NCBI GenBank assembly: GCA_040216885.1
Contig: JAVJOG010000014.1
Span: 207,865 to 271,864, forward strand
Direction: 5' to 3'
Length of the DNA: 64,000 bases
Origin: Parvibaculum sp040216885
Lineage (GTDB): Bacteria > Pseudomonadota > Alphaproteobacteria > Parvibaculales > Parvibaculaceae
Positions 50,572 through 58,424 of the stretch are shown here, in pieces. Below the pieces are notes generated by a model that was not told the origin of the DNA, did no database searches, and worked only from the letters and a program-made list of their open reading frames with translations. The stretch's first letter is position 1. The number at the start of each line of letters is the position of its first letter. Made by a program: the position numbers and the translations under genes.

Positions 50572-53367
50572 ATGTCAGAGCCCGCCGCCCATCCCTTCAT
50601 GCAGGAAAACCCGCCTTCCGCTGCGGTGCCGCCGCCTTCGCCGGACGCGACACCGATGATGGCGCAATATCTGGAGATCAAGGCCGGTCATCCGGGCGCG
50701 CTGCTCTTCTATCGCATGGGCGATTTCTACGAGCTCTTCTTCGACGACGCGGCCGCCGCATCGGAGGCGCTCGACATCGCGCTGACGAAGCGCGGCAAGC
50801 ATGCGGGCGCGGACATCCCGATGTGCGGCGTGCCGGTCCACAGCCACGAGGCCTATCTCGAACGCCTGATCCGCAAGGGCTTCAAGGTCGCGGTCTGCGA
50901 GCAGGTCGAGGACCCGGCGGAAGCAAAAAAGCGCGGCGCGAAGTCCGTGGTCGCCCGCGCCGTCACAAGGCTGGTGACGCCCGGCACGCTCACCGAGGAC
51001 ACGCTGCTCGATGCCCGCGCCCACAATTATCTGGCGGCGCTGGCCCGCACCGGCGCCGAAGCGATGCTCGGCCTTGCCTGGGTCGATGTTTCGACCGGCC
51101 GCTTCGAGGCGATGGCGTTGCCGCCGGCAGCCCTTGCCGCCGAGCTGGCGCGGCTCGCCCCCGGCGAGTTGCTGATCGCCGAAGGCACGGACGACGACGC
51201 CGTCGCGCAATCGGGCGCCGCGCTGACCGAACTGCCCGCCGCCCGTTTCGACAGCGCGTCCGCCGAGCGTCGCCTGAAAGCCCATCTCGGCGTCGCCGCG
51301 CTCGATGCTTTCGGCGCCTTCACCCGCGCCGAACTCGGCGCCATGGGCGCGTTGCTCGGCTACGTCGAACTGACCCAGGTCGGCCGCATGCCGGCGCTCT
51401 CGGCGCCGCGCCGCGTCGCCAGCGCCGACGCCATGACCATCGACGCCGCGACCCGCGCCAATCTCGAACTGGTGAAAACCCTGCAGGGCGAAAGCGCCGG
51501 CTCCCTGTTGTCGGTGATCGACCGCACGGCGACGGGCGCCGGCGCGCGCGAACTGGCCTCGCGCCTCGCCGCGCCTTTGACCGATCCGGTCTCCATCGCG
51601 GCGCGTCTCGATGCGGTCGAATGGTTCCTCGACAGCCGCGACATCCGCCGCGATCTGCGCGCCGCGCTGAAATCGGCGCCCGACATCGCCCGCGCGCTGT
51701 CGCGCCTGTCGCTGGCGCGCGGCGGTCCGCGCGATCTCGCGGCAATTGCGGGCGGTCTCGCCGCCGCGCACAAGCTGGCCTCGGCGCTCGACGCCGCGCC
51801 GCCGGCCTTGCTGCCGCTGCCCGATGAAATCGCCGGCGCGGCGAGCGCCTTGCGGGGCACCGCCGCCGGTCTGAAAACGTGTCTCGACGCCGCGCTCGCC
51901 GAAGAACTGCCGCTCATGGCCCGCGACGGCGGCTTCATTGCGAAGGGCCATGACGCCGCGCTCGACGAAACCCGCGCGCTGCGCGACGATGCGCGCAAGC
52001 TGATCGCCGGCTTGCAGACGAAATATGCGGGCGAGACCGGCATCGCCGCCCTGAAGATCCGCCACAACAATGTGCTCGGCTATTACATCGAGGTGCCGCC
52101 GCGCCACGGCGAAAAGCTTGTCGCGCCGCCTTTTTCCGACAGCTACATCCACCGCCAGACCATGGCGAACGCGATGCGTTTCACGACGCCGGAACTTGCA
52201 GGGTTGGCCAGCCGCATCGCCGAGGCCGCCGGCCGCGCGCTCGAAATCGAACTGGCATTGTTCGACGAACTTGCCGCCGCCGTGATGGCCGAAGCACCGG
52301 CGCTTTCGCGCGCCGCATCGGCGCTCGCCGCGCTCGACGTTGCCGCCGCGCTCGCCGAACTCGCCGCCGAGCGCCGCTATGCGCGTCCCCGCGTCGACGC
52401 AAGCCTCGCCTTCGACATCAAGGGCGGCCGCCACCCGGTCGTCGAAGCGGCGCTGGCGCGCACCGGCGAACAATTCGTGCCGAACGACTGCAACCTTGGC
52501 GCGGACGATTCAGGCGCGGAGCAAGGAGCCCACAGGTCCGGCGATGAGCCGGACCGCACTCAATCAAGCTCCCGCCGCGAGGCACCACCTCAAAAGAGCA
52601 TCTGGTTGCTCACCGGCCCCAACATGGCCGGCAAGTCGACATTCCTGCGTCAGAACGCGCTGATCGCCATTCTGGCGCAGATGGGAAGTTTCGTGCCGGC
52701 GGAAGAGGCGCATATCGGTGTCGTCGACCGCCTGTTCAGCCGCGTCGGTGCCGCCGACGATCTGGCGCGCGGCCGTTCGACCTTCATGGTCGAAATGGTC
52801 GAGACGGCGGCGATCCTCAATCAGGCGGGCCCGCGCGCGCTGGTGATCCTCGATGAGATCGGCCGCGGCACCGCGACCTGGGACGGCTTGTCGATCGCCT
52901 GGGCCGCCGTCGAGCATCTGCACGAGGTCAACCGCTCCCGCGCGCTGTTCGCGACGCATTACCACGAGCTGACGGCGCTCACCGAAAAGCTGCCGCATCT
53001 CGCCAACGCGACGATGCGCGTCAAGGAATGGCAGGGCGATGTCGTTTTCCTGCACGAAGTCGGGCCCGGCGCCGCCGACCGTTCCTACGGCATCCAGGTG
53101 GCGAAACTTGCGGGCCTCCCGGCGCCCGTCATCGCGCGGGCACAAGCCGTGCTCGCCGCGCTCGAAAAAAGCGGCGAGGGCGCACGCAGCGCCAAACTGA
53201 TCGACGACCTGCCGCTCTTCACCGTGAGTGCAAGGCCCGCTCCCGTCGAGAAGACAAGCGCCGTCGAGGATGAATTGAAAACCGTCAACCCCGACGCATT
53301 GACGCCGAAGGAAGCGCTCGATCTGATTTACAGGTTGAAGGCGCTGACGGCGAAAGACGGCGAATGA
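50572..53367 (+). CDS. mutS: DNA mismatch repair protein MutS
   Basis: The product is 931 aa. MutS recognises mismatches and recruits MutL. Domain I carries the mismatch-reading YRMGDFYELFFDDA (F-x-E). Connector, lever and clamp domains follow, and the ATPase has Walker A TGPNMAGKS (about residues 681-689), Walker B LVILDEIGRGTATWDG and the helix-turn-helix tail LFATHYHELTAL. Unusually, about 33 hydrophilic residues (about 643-675, including GAEQGAHRSGDEPDR) are inserted between NCNLG and Walker A; family members have only a few residues here. The insertion is encoded by a palindromic DNA segment. glnD lies downstream beyond three intervening genes. Confidence 0.96.
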   Translation: MSEPAAHPFMQENPPSAAVPPPSPDATPMMAQYLEIKAGHPGALLFYRMGDFYELFFDDAAAASEALDIALTKRGKHAGADIPMCGVPVHSHEAYLERLIRKGFKVAVCEQVEDPAEAKKRGAKSVVARAVTRLVTPGTLTEDTLLDARAHNYLAALARTGAEAMLGLAWVDVSTGRFEAMALPPAALAAELARLAPGELLIAEGTDDDAVAQSGAALTELPAARFDSASAERRLKAHLGVAALDAFGAFTRAELGAMGALLGYVELTQVGRMPALSAPRRVASADAMTIDAATRANLELVKTLQGESAGSLLSVIDRTATGAGARELASRLAAPLTDPVSIAARLDAVEWFLDSRDIRRDLRAALKSAPDIARALSRLSLARGGPRDLAAIAGGLAAAHKLASALDAAPPALLPLPDEIAGAASALRGTAAGLKTCLDAALAEELPLMARDGGFIAKGHDAALDETRALRDDARKLIAGLQTKYAGETGIAALKIRHNNVLGYYIEVPPRHGEKLVAPPFSDSYIHRQTMANAMRFTTPELAGLASRIAEAAGRALEIELALFDELAAAVMAEAPALSRAASALAALDVAAALAELAAERRYARPRVDASLAFDIKGGRHPVVEAALARTGEQFVPNDCNLGADDSGAEQGAHRSGDEPDRTQSSSRREAPPQKSIWLLTGPNMAGKSTFLRQNALIAILAQMGSFVPAEEAHIGVVDRLFSRVGAADDLARGRSTFMVEMVETAAILNQAGPRALVILDEIGRGTATWDGLSIAWAAVEHLHEVNRSRALFATHYHELTALTEKLPHLANATMRVKEWQGDVVFLHEVGPGAADRSYGIQVAKLAGLPAPVIARAQAVLAALEKSGEGARSAKLIDDLPLFTVSARPAPVEKTSAVEDELKTVNPDALTPKEALDLIYRLKALTAKDGE
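52515..52579. repeat. In-frame palindromic insertion inside mutS
   Basis: The core is GGTCCGGC (52535-52542), loop GATGA, GCCGGACC (52548-52555), a perfect 8-bp stem. Outside it GGAGC (52525-52529) pairs with GCTCC (52568-52572) and CGCGG (52515-52519) with CCGCG (52575-52579), giving a longer interrupted hairpin. It keeps the mutS frame open and codes for the low-complexity insertion. Confidence 0.6.
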
Positions 53368-53374
53368 GCAGGCC

Positions 53375-54121
53375 TTACTTCCTCGCGATGAAAATACATT
53401 CGTCGCGCAGCAACCCCCACTTCACTTCTTCCTCCGGTTTGCGCCGGTAGGTCTCGACCTTGAAGCCCGCCGCTTCGAGCTTCGCCGCGAAGTCGCGCCC
53501 GTAATAGCGCTTGTGGTCGGTGCCGCCGAAATGCGCGAAGCGTTCGTCGGGGTCGGTGATCGCGGCGTTCTCGTAGGTCTCCTCGCGCGACAGGTTGATC
53601 GGCACCGAGAAGAAGCCGTGGCCGCCGGGCTTCAGCACACGGAACATTTCGCGCATCGCCGCCTTGTCGTCGTCGACATGCTCGAACACGTGATTGGCGA
53701 TGACGACATCGAAAGAATTGTCCGGCCGGTCGATCCGGGTGATGTCGAGCCGGAACTTGGCGATCGGCGCATAAAGATCGGCCGGTTCGTAATCCGGATT
53801 GTTCTTCATCGCCCGCATCAGCCATTTCTCGGGACCGAACTGCAGGATCTTCTTGGTCGCGAGGTCGATCCCGTGCTCGTCGAGATAAAGCTGGATCAGC
53901 CGGTGGCGTTCGCGCGAGCCGCAATTCGGGCAGCGCGTGTCCCAGCGCGACGGCCGCCCGACCGACAGGAAAATGCCGTGATAGCCGCAGACCGGACAGT
54001 CGCGGCGGATTTTCTTGCGCGAGAACTGCCCGCGATCCTTCCACCAGCCCTGCACGAGCCGGCTGAAAATCTTTCGCCGGTCGATCCCGGTTTGCTTGTC
54101 GCTCAAGGTCCGCTCGCTCAA
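53375..54121 (-). CDS. SAM-dependent methyltransferase with N-terminal zinc-ribbon-like motif
   Basis: The product is 248 aa from the TTG at 54121; the frame extends to 54202 and a TTG at 54106 is also possible. A class I methyltransferase core is clear: NSFDVVIANHVFEHVDDDKAAMREMFRVLKPGG is the motif near the centre (pieces FDVVIANHVFEHV and MFRVLKPGG). N-terminal CPVC and CPNC, 28 residues apart from first to first Cys approximately, form a possible zinc ribbon. Substrate unknown. A TTGACA box lies just upstream of the longest start, which favours an internal start. It converges with mutS. Confidence 0.8.
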   Translation of the reverse strand: MSERTLSDKQTGIDRRKIFSRLVQGWWKDRGQFSRKKIRRDCPVCGYHGIFLSVGRPSRWDTRCPNCGSRERHRLIQLYLDEHGIDLATKKILQFGPEKWLMRAMKNNPDYEPADLYAPIAKFRLDITRIDRPDNSFDVVIANHVFEHVDDDKAAMREMFRVLKPGGHGFFSVPINLSREETYENAAITDPDERFAHFGGTDHKRYYGRDFAAKLEAAGFKVETYRRKPEEEVKWGLLRDECIFIARK

Positions 54122-54220
54122 CTGTTGCCGTCCACTGCCGCCGCTATTGGTGCGAGCGCACAATGTCGGCCTCTGAAAAGCCTTGTCAAGCCGCGGCGTC
54201 AAGCGGCGAGCGGCCGGGCC

Positions 54221-54511
54221 TCAAAGCCGGTCGGGTTCGACCCCGATCTTCCGCAGCGCCTCCCGGAGGTCGGCAATGCCGGCCTGCGGATCGCCGTTTT
54301 CGCATTTCTCGACGCCGCTTTGGTGCAGTTCGCGCGCCTCGCCGGCCTTCGGAAAGTCCTGCCGGTACTTGAAATCGAACTGGAACCGGTAATCGAGCCG
54401 GTCGCAGATGGTGCCGGTATCGTCCTCGGCCGTTTGCGCGGCGGCGGGTCCGGTGAGCGCTGCGGCCGCACCGAGCCCCGCGGCGGCGAGAAAGAGGGCA
54501 ATGTTACGCAT
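54221..54511 (-). CDS. Small secreted protein with two cysteines (paralogue of the next gene)
   Basis: The product is 96 aa. The signal peptide MRNIALFLAAAGLGAAAALTGPAAAQ ends near residue 26 (AAAQ). The mature part has CDRLDYRFQFDFKYRQDFPKAGEA and KCENGDPQAGIADLREALRKIGVEP, two cysteines spaced about 34 residues apart. It is clearly related to the protein encoded next to it at 54533-54844, so the pair is a tandem duplication. Function unknown; a periplasmic role is likely. It ends 19 nt after the methyltransferase region and runs in the same direction. Confidence 0.78.
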   Translation of the reverse strand: MRNIALFLAAAGLGAAAALTGPAAAQTAEDDTGTICDRLDYRFQFDFKYRQDFPKAGEARELHQSGVEKCENGDPQAGIADLREALRKIGVEPDRL

Positions 54512-54532
54512 CGTGCTCTCCTCGCGGGCTGC

Positions 54533-54844
54533 TCAGGCCGCCGGTTCCACCAGCAGCGTGCGCAGCGCCCCGCGCAACCGGTCGGCGCCCTCCTCGGTGT
54601 TGTCGGCGCGGCAATTTTCGACCGCCGCTTCCTGCGCGGCGTGTGCCTCGTCCGCATAGGGCAGATCCGCCTTGAATTTGGAAACGAACCTGTACTGCGC
54701 GTTGAGGCGCGCACAGGTGTCGTCGTCGAGCGTCTGTGTCTGCGCGTTGGCGGCCGGTGTCATCGCGATGCCGGCGGCCAGCAGGGCCGCGCCCAGCGCC
54801 GCGGCGAGCGAGGCATCTTTCGGAAAGGTGGTTGTATGGCGCAT
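54533..54844 (-). CDS. Small secreted protein with two cysteines (paralogue of the previous gene)
   Basis: The product is 103 aa from the ATG at 54844. The signal peptide runs to about residue 34 (AANAQ). The mature part has CARLNAQYRFVSKFKADLPYADEAHAA and ENCRADNTEEGADRLRGALRTLLVEP, aligning with the neighbour in cysteine position, the YRF/K-F pattern and the ALR-x-VEP end. A very long antisense frame continues into glnD and is a shadow; only this part has a signal peptide and a paralogue. It is divergent from glnD. Confidence 0.78.
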   Translation of the reverse strand: MRHTTTFPKDASLAAALGAALLAAGIAMTPAANAQTQTLDDDTCARLNAQYRFVSKFKADLPYADEAHAAQEAAVENCRADNTEEGADRLRGALRTLLVEPAA

Positions 54845-55051
54845 GGCTTTTGTCCTCCGTCCGTGTTGCCTGTTTGCATTGTCTCGGCTGCCGGACGGGA
54901 TCGCCCCTCCGGCACCTCCGAAATGGAAACCGAACATGGCGAGAATCTGACGAAATCGGCTGTGATTCTGAAAAATGCGTAATGATTTAGCGCGACGGGG
55001 GTGATGTGATAGAGCTTGCGCCGCAAGCCCCCGACAAGGAGCCGCCCCGCC

Positions 55052-57847
55052 ATGGGCCGCACGATGCCGAGCCTTCTTGAAATCGCCGATCCGGAGCGCA
55101 TCCGCGGCGACATCGATACCGCCGCCGCCCGTCATGCCGGCGACGGCGAGGCGCTGAAGCGTGCCGTCGTCGACATCCTGAAGGCCGTGCTGGCGCAAGG
55201 CCGCGCCAAGGCCCATGAGCGGCTGGAGCAGGGCGCGCACAGGGGCCGCGCTTGCGCCGAAAGCCTGAGCTACCTCCAGGACCGCGTCATCGAGGAGCTC
55301 TACCGCTTCGCCACCACCCACGCCTTCACGGCCTCGAACCCGTCGAAGGCCGAACGCATCGCGATCGCCGCCGTCGGGGGCTATGGCCGCGGCACGCTGG
55401 CACCGGGCTCCGACGTCGATCTCCTGTTCCTGCTGCCCTACAAGCAGACCCCCTGGGGCGAGAGCGTCGTCGAATACATGCTCTATGTGCTCTGGGACCT
55501 CGGCCTGAAGGTCGGCCACTCGACGCGCTCCATCGCCGATTGCATCCGGCTCGCCCGCGCCGATTTCACCATCCGCACGGCGCTGCTCGAGGCGCGCTTC
55601 ATCTATGGCGACCGCGAGCTTTACGACGATCTTGAAAAGCGTTTCGACGCCGAGGTGGTGAAGGGAACGGCCAACGAATTCGTCGAGGCCAAGCTCGCCG
55701 AGCGCGACCAGCGCCACACGCGTTCCGGCGAAAGCCGCTACCTGGTCGAACCCAACGTCAAGGAAGGCAAGGGCGGTCTTCGCGATCTCAACACGCTGTT
55801 CTGGATCGCCAAATATGTCTACCGCGTGAAGCAGCCCTCCGACCTCGTCAAGGAAGGCGTTTTCACCAGGGAGGAATACCAGACCTTCCGCAAGGCCGAG
55901 AATTTTCTCTGGGCGGTGCGCTGCGAACTCCACTTCCTGACCGGCCGCGCCGAGGAGCGCATCACCTTCGACCTTCAAACCGAAATGGCAAAGCGCCTCG
56001 GCTACCAGACGCATCGCGGGTTGAAGGCGGTCGAGCGCTTCATGAAGCACTACTTCCTGATCGCCAAGGATGTCGGCGACCTGACGCGCATTTTCTGCGC
56101 CGTGCTTGAGGATCAGGAGAAAAAGAAGAAGCCCTCCATCGGCCGCTTCATGCAGGCGATGCGTCGCAGGAAAATCATTCGCGGCTTCAACGTCGAGAAC
56201 GGGCGCCTCGCGGTCACGAAGCAGGATTTCTTCGACACGGACCCGGTCAACATCATCCGCCTTTTCCATGTCGCCGATCAGCACGGTCTCGACATTCATC
56301 CCGACGCGCTGAAGCTGCTGACGCGCTCGCTGAAGCTTGTCGACGGCGCCTTGCGCAAGAACGAGGAGGCAAACCGCCTCTTTCTCGAAATCCTCGCCTC
56401 GCGCAAGAACCCCGAAACGACGCTGCGCTGGATGAACGAGGCCGGCGTGCTCGGCCGCTTCGTCCCCGATTTCGGCCGCATCGTCGCGCTGATGCAGTTC
56501 AACATGTATCACCACTACACGGCCGACGAGCATCTCTTGCGCGCCATCGGCATCCTGTCGGAAGTCGAGCGCGGGGTGAATGCCGAGGAATATCCCAAAG
56601 CCCATGAACTGATGGGCAAGATCAAGAGCCGCAACGCGGTCTACATGGCGGTCTTCCTCCACGACATCGCGAAAGGCCGCGACGAGGATCATTCGGATGC
56701 CGGCGCCGCCATCGCGCGCCGTCTCTGCCCGCGCCTCGGCATGGGTCCCGGCGAAACGGAATCGGTCGCCTGGCTGGTGCAGAACCATCTCGTGATGTCC
56801 GACGTCGCCCAGCGCCGCGACATCGCCGATCCGCGCACCGTGCGCGACTTCGCCGATCTGGTGCAAAGTCCCGAGCGGCTGAAAATGCTCTTTGTCCTGA
56901 CCGTCGTCGACATCAAGGCCGTCGGCCCCGGCGTCTGGAACGGCTGGAAGGCGCAGTTGCTGCGCCAGCTCTATTTCGAAACCGAGGCCGTGCTGCAGGG
57001 TGGCGATAACGCGGTCAACCGCAAGACGCGCGTCGCCGAGGCGAAGCAGGCCTTGGCCGCGCATCTCGGCGACTGGTCGAAAGCCGCCCGGGACCGCTAT
57101 TTCACGCGCCATGCCGACGGCTACTGGCTCTCGCTCGACACCGGGACGCAGGTCCGCCACGCGCATCTGATCGAAGGCGCGAAGGACGCGCCCCTCACCA
57201 TCGCCGCCGAGCCCGAGCCCGACCGCGACGTGACGCAGTTGACGCTCTACACGCAAGATCATCCCGGCCTCTTCGCGCGCTTCGCCGGTGCCTGCGCGGT
57301 GCTCGGCATGAACATTGTCGATGCGAAAATCTTCACCACCCGCGACGGCATGGCGCTCGACATGCTCTGGGTGCAGGACGCGTCCGGCGGCGCCATCGCC
57401 GAGCCGCGCCGCCTGGCCCGCCTTGAGGAAACGATCCGCAAGGTGCTGTCGGGCGAAATCCTGCCGCCCGACGCGATCGAGCAGCGCGCGCGCCGCGAGC
57501 GCCGCACCGAAGCCTTCTCGGTCGCGCCCCAGGTCTTCATCGACAACCAGGCGTCCGACGACTACACGGTGATCGAGGTCAACGGTCTCGACCGGCCGGG
57601 CCTCGTCCACGCGCTGTCGCGCGCTCTCTTCCATCTCGGCCTCACCATCGGCTCGGCCCACATCACCACCTATGGCGAGCGCGCGGTCGACGTTTTCTAT
57701 GTGAAGGACGTGATCGGCCACAAGGTCACGAACGCCAACAAGAAGAAAGCCGTCGAACGCCATCTGCTCGAAGCACTGGCCGACCCCGTCAAGAAGTCCC
57801 GCCCCGCCAAGCGCGCGAAGCGCGAGGAAATGGCGGCGGCGGAATAG
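55052..57847 (+). CDS. glnD: Bifunctional uridylyltransferase/uridylyl-removing enzyme GlnD
   Basis: The product is 931 aa from the ATG at 55052, with AAGGAG 10 nt before it. GlnD modifies and demodifies PII proteins in response to glutamine. The nucleotidyltransferase motif is GSDVDLLFLL with D121 and D123. The HD domain carries FLHDIAKG with H537 and D538, for uridylyl removal. Two ACT domains at the C-terminus (about residues 740-815 and 850-925) begin LTLYTQDHPGLFARFAGACA and VIEVNGLDRPGLVHALSRAL. mutS upstream and murJ downstream are the usual neighbours. Confidence 0.97.
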   Translation: MGRTMPSLLEIADPERIRGDIDTAAARHAGDGEALKRAVVDILKAVLAQGRAKAHERLEQGAHRGRACAESLSYLQDRVIEELYRFATTHAFTASNPSKAERIAIAAVGGYGRGTLAPGSDVDLLFLLPYKQTPWGESVVEYMLYVLWDLGLKVGHSTRSIADCIRLARADFTIRTALLEARFIYGDRELYDDLEKRFDAEVVKGTANEFVEAKLAERDQRHTRSGESRYLVEPNVKEGKGGLRDLNTLFWIAKYVYRVKQPSDLVKEGVFTREEYQTFRKAENFLWAVRCELHFLTGRAEERITFDLQTEMAKRLGYQTHRGLKAVERFMKHYFLIAKDVGDLTRIFCAVLEDQEKKKKPSIGRFMQAMRRRKIIRGFNVENGRLAVTKQDFFDTDPVNIIRLFHVADQHGLDIHPDALKLLTRSLKLVDGALRKNEEANRLFLEILASRKNPETTLRWMNEAGVLGRFVPDFGRIVALMQFNMYHHYTADEHLLRAIGILSEVERGVNAEEYPKAHELMGKIKSRNAVYMAVFLHDIAKGRDEDHSDAGAAIARRLCPRLGMGPGETESVAWLVQNHLVMSDVAQRRDIADPRTVRDFADLVQSPERLKMLFVLTVVDIKAVGPGVWNGWKAQLLRQLYFETEAVLQGGDNAVNRKTRVAEAKQALAAHLGDWSKAARDRYFTRHADGYWLSLDTGTQVRHAHLIEGAKDAPLTIAAEPEPDRDVTQLTLYTQDHPGLFARFAGACAVLGMNIVDAKIFTTRDGMALDMLWVQDASGGAIAEPRRLARLEETIRKVLSGEILPPDAIEQRARRERRTEAFSVAPQVFIDNQASDDYTVIEVNGLDRPGLVHALSRALFHLGLTIGSAHITTYGERAVDVFYVKDVIGHKVTNANKKKAVERHLLEALADPVKKSRPAKRAKREEMAAAE

Positions 57848-57882
57848 AAACGTCGTTCTGCCTCTTCACCCCCAATTCGTCT

Positions 57883-57927
57883 TTGCCGGGCTTGACCCGG
57901 CAACCCAGAAGCCGCGCTTCGCGCGGC
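57883..57927. repeat. Two-hairpin alphaproteobacterial-type palindromic repeat after glnD
   Basis: TTGCCGGG (57883-57890), loop CTTGA, CCCGGCAA (57896-57903) form an 8-bp stem. GCCGCGC (57911-57917), loop TTC, GCGCGGC (57921-57927) form a 7-bp stem. The first hairpin has the TGCCGGGCTTGACCCGGCA style seen in many alphaproteobacterial intergenic repeats (from memory). It lies 36 nt after the glnD stop and could help end the message. Confidence 0.65.
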
Positions 57928-57935
57928 GTCTCTCT

Positions 57936-58268
57936 TCACAAAGATTCTTCGCTCCGCCTCTCTTCGTCCTGCGGTATCCGTCCTGCGCGAACGGCCAAGC
58001 CTCTCCGTCCGCTGCTTACAGAAGATCTTCGATTCTGACCGGAATCCCCGGGCTCTCCCTGCCGTTCCAGCGCTTTTTGAATGTCTTCGAGGTCTTCGAG
58101 CCGCTCGATCATCCATTCATAAACCTTGGCATCGATAAGATAGGCAATGGGCTCATTGTGTATGAGGATGGCGACCGGTCCTTTGGCGGCATCGCCAATG
58201 ACGCGGCCGGGACTGCGCCTGAGTTCGCCGACGCTGGTCGTGCGGTTGGCGAGTATTTCGTGTTCCAT
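57936..58268 (-). CDS. Orphan Phd/YefM-type antitoxin, frameshifted C-terminus
   Basis: The product is 110 aa from the ATG at 58268. The N-terminal 75 residues match alphaproteobacterial Phd/YefM-type antitoxins: ILANRTTSVGELRRSPGRVI, GPVAILIHNEPIAYLIDAKVYEWM and ERLEDLEDIQKALERQGEP. After that the sequence is a foreign basic tail. Removing one G from the run at 58046-58049 gives GIPVRIEDLL followed by TAA (58018-58016), which is the normal family ending and an 83-residue protein. No RelE/ParE-type toxin gene follows; downstream is a palindromic repeat and glnD. The change may be a real mutation or a sequencing error. Confidence 0.75.
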   Translation of the reverse strand: MEHEILANRTTSVGELRRSPGRVIGDAAKGPVAILIHNEPIAYLIDAKVYEWMIERLEDLEDIQKALERQGEPGDSGQNRRSSVSSGRRGLAVRAGRIPQDEERRSEESL

Positions 58269-58424
58269 CGGTCGGTTCCGTTTCCAGCTTGCCGCGCATT
58301 TCCGACAATCGGCGTTCTGGGCCGCTTGGCCAAGATCGATCTGTTCGCAATTTTGCCCGAACAGCGCTAGAGATTTGGGGGACACCAAGCGCCAGTCTAA
58401 GCTCCAGTCAAAACCGCTTTGCCC

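Noticed and set aside
54533..57763. 1076-residue antisense open frame opposite glnD
   Set aside because: It mirrors the glnD codons in a GC-rich gene and has no domain. Only its last 103 codons, with a signal peptide and a paralogue, are kept as a gene.
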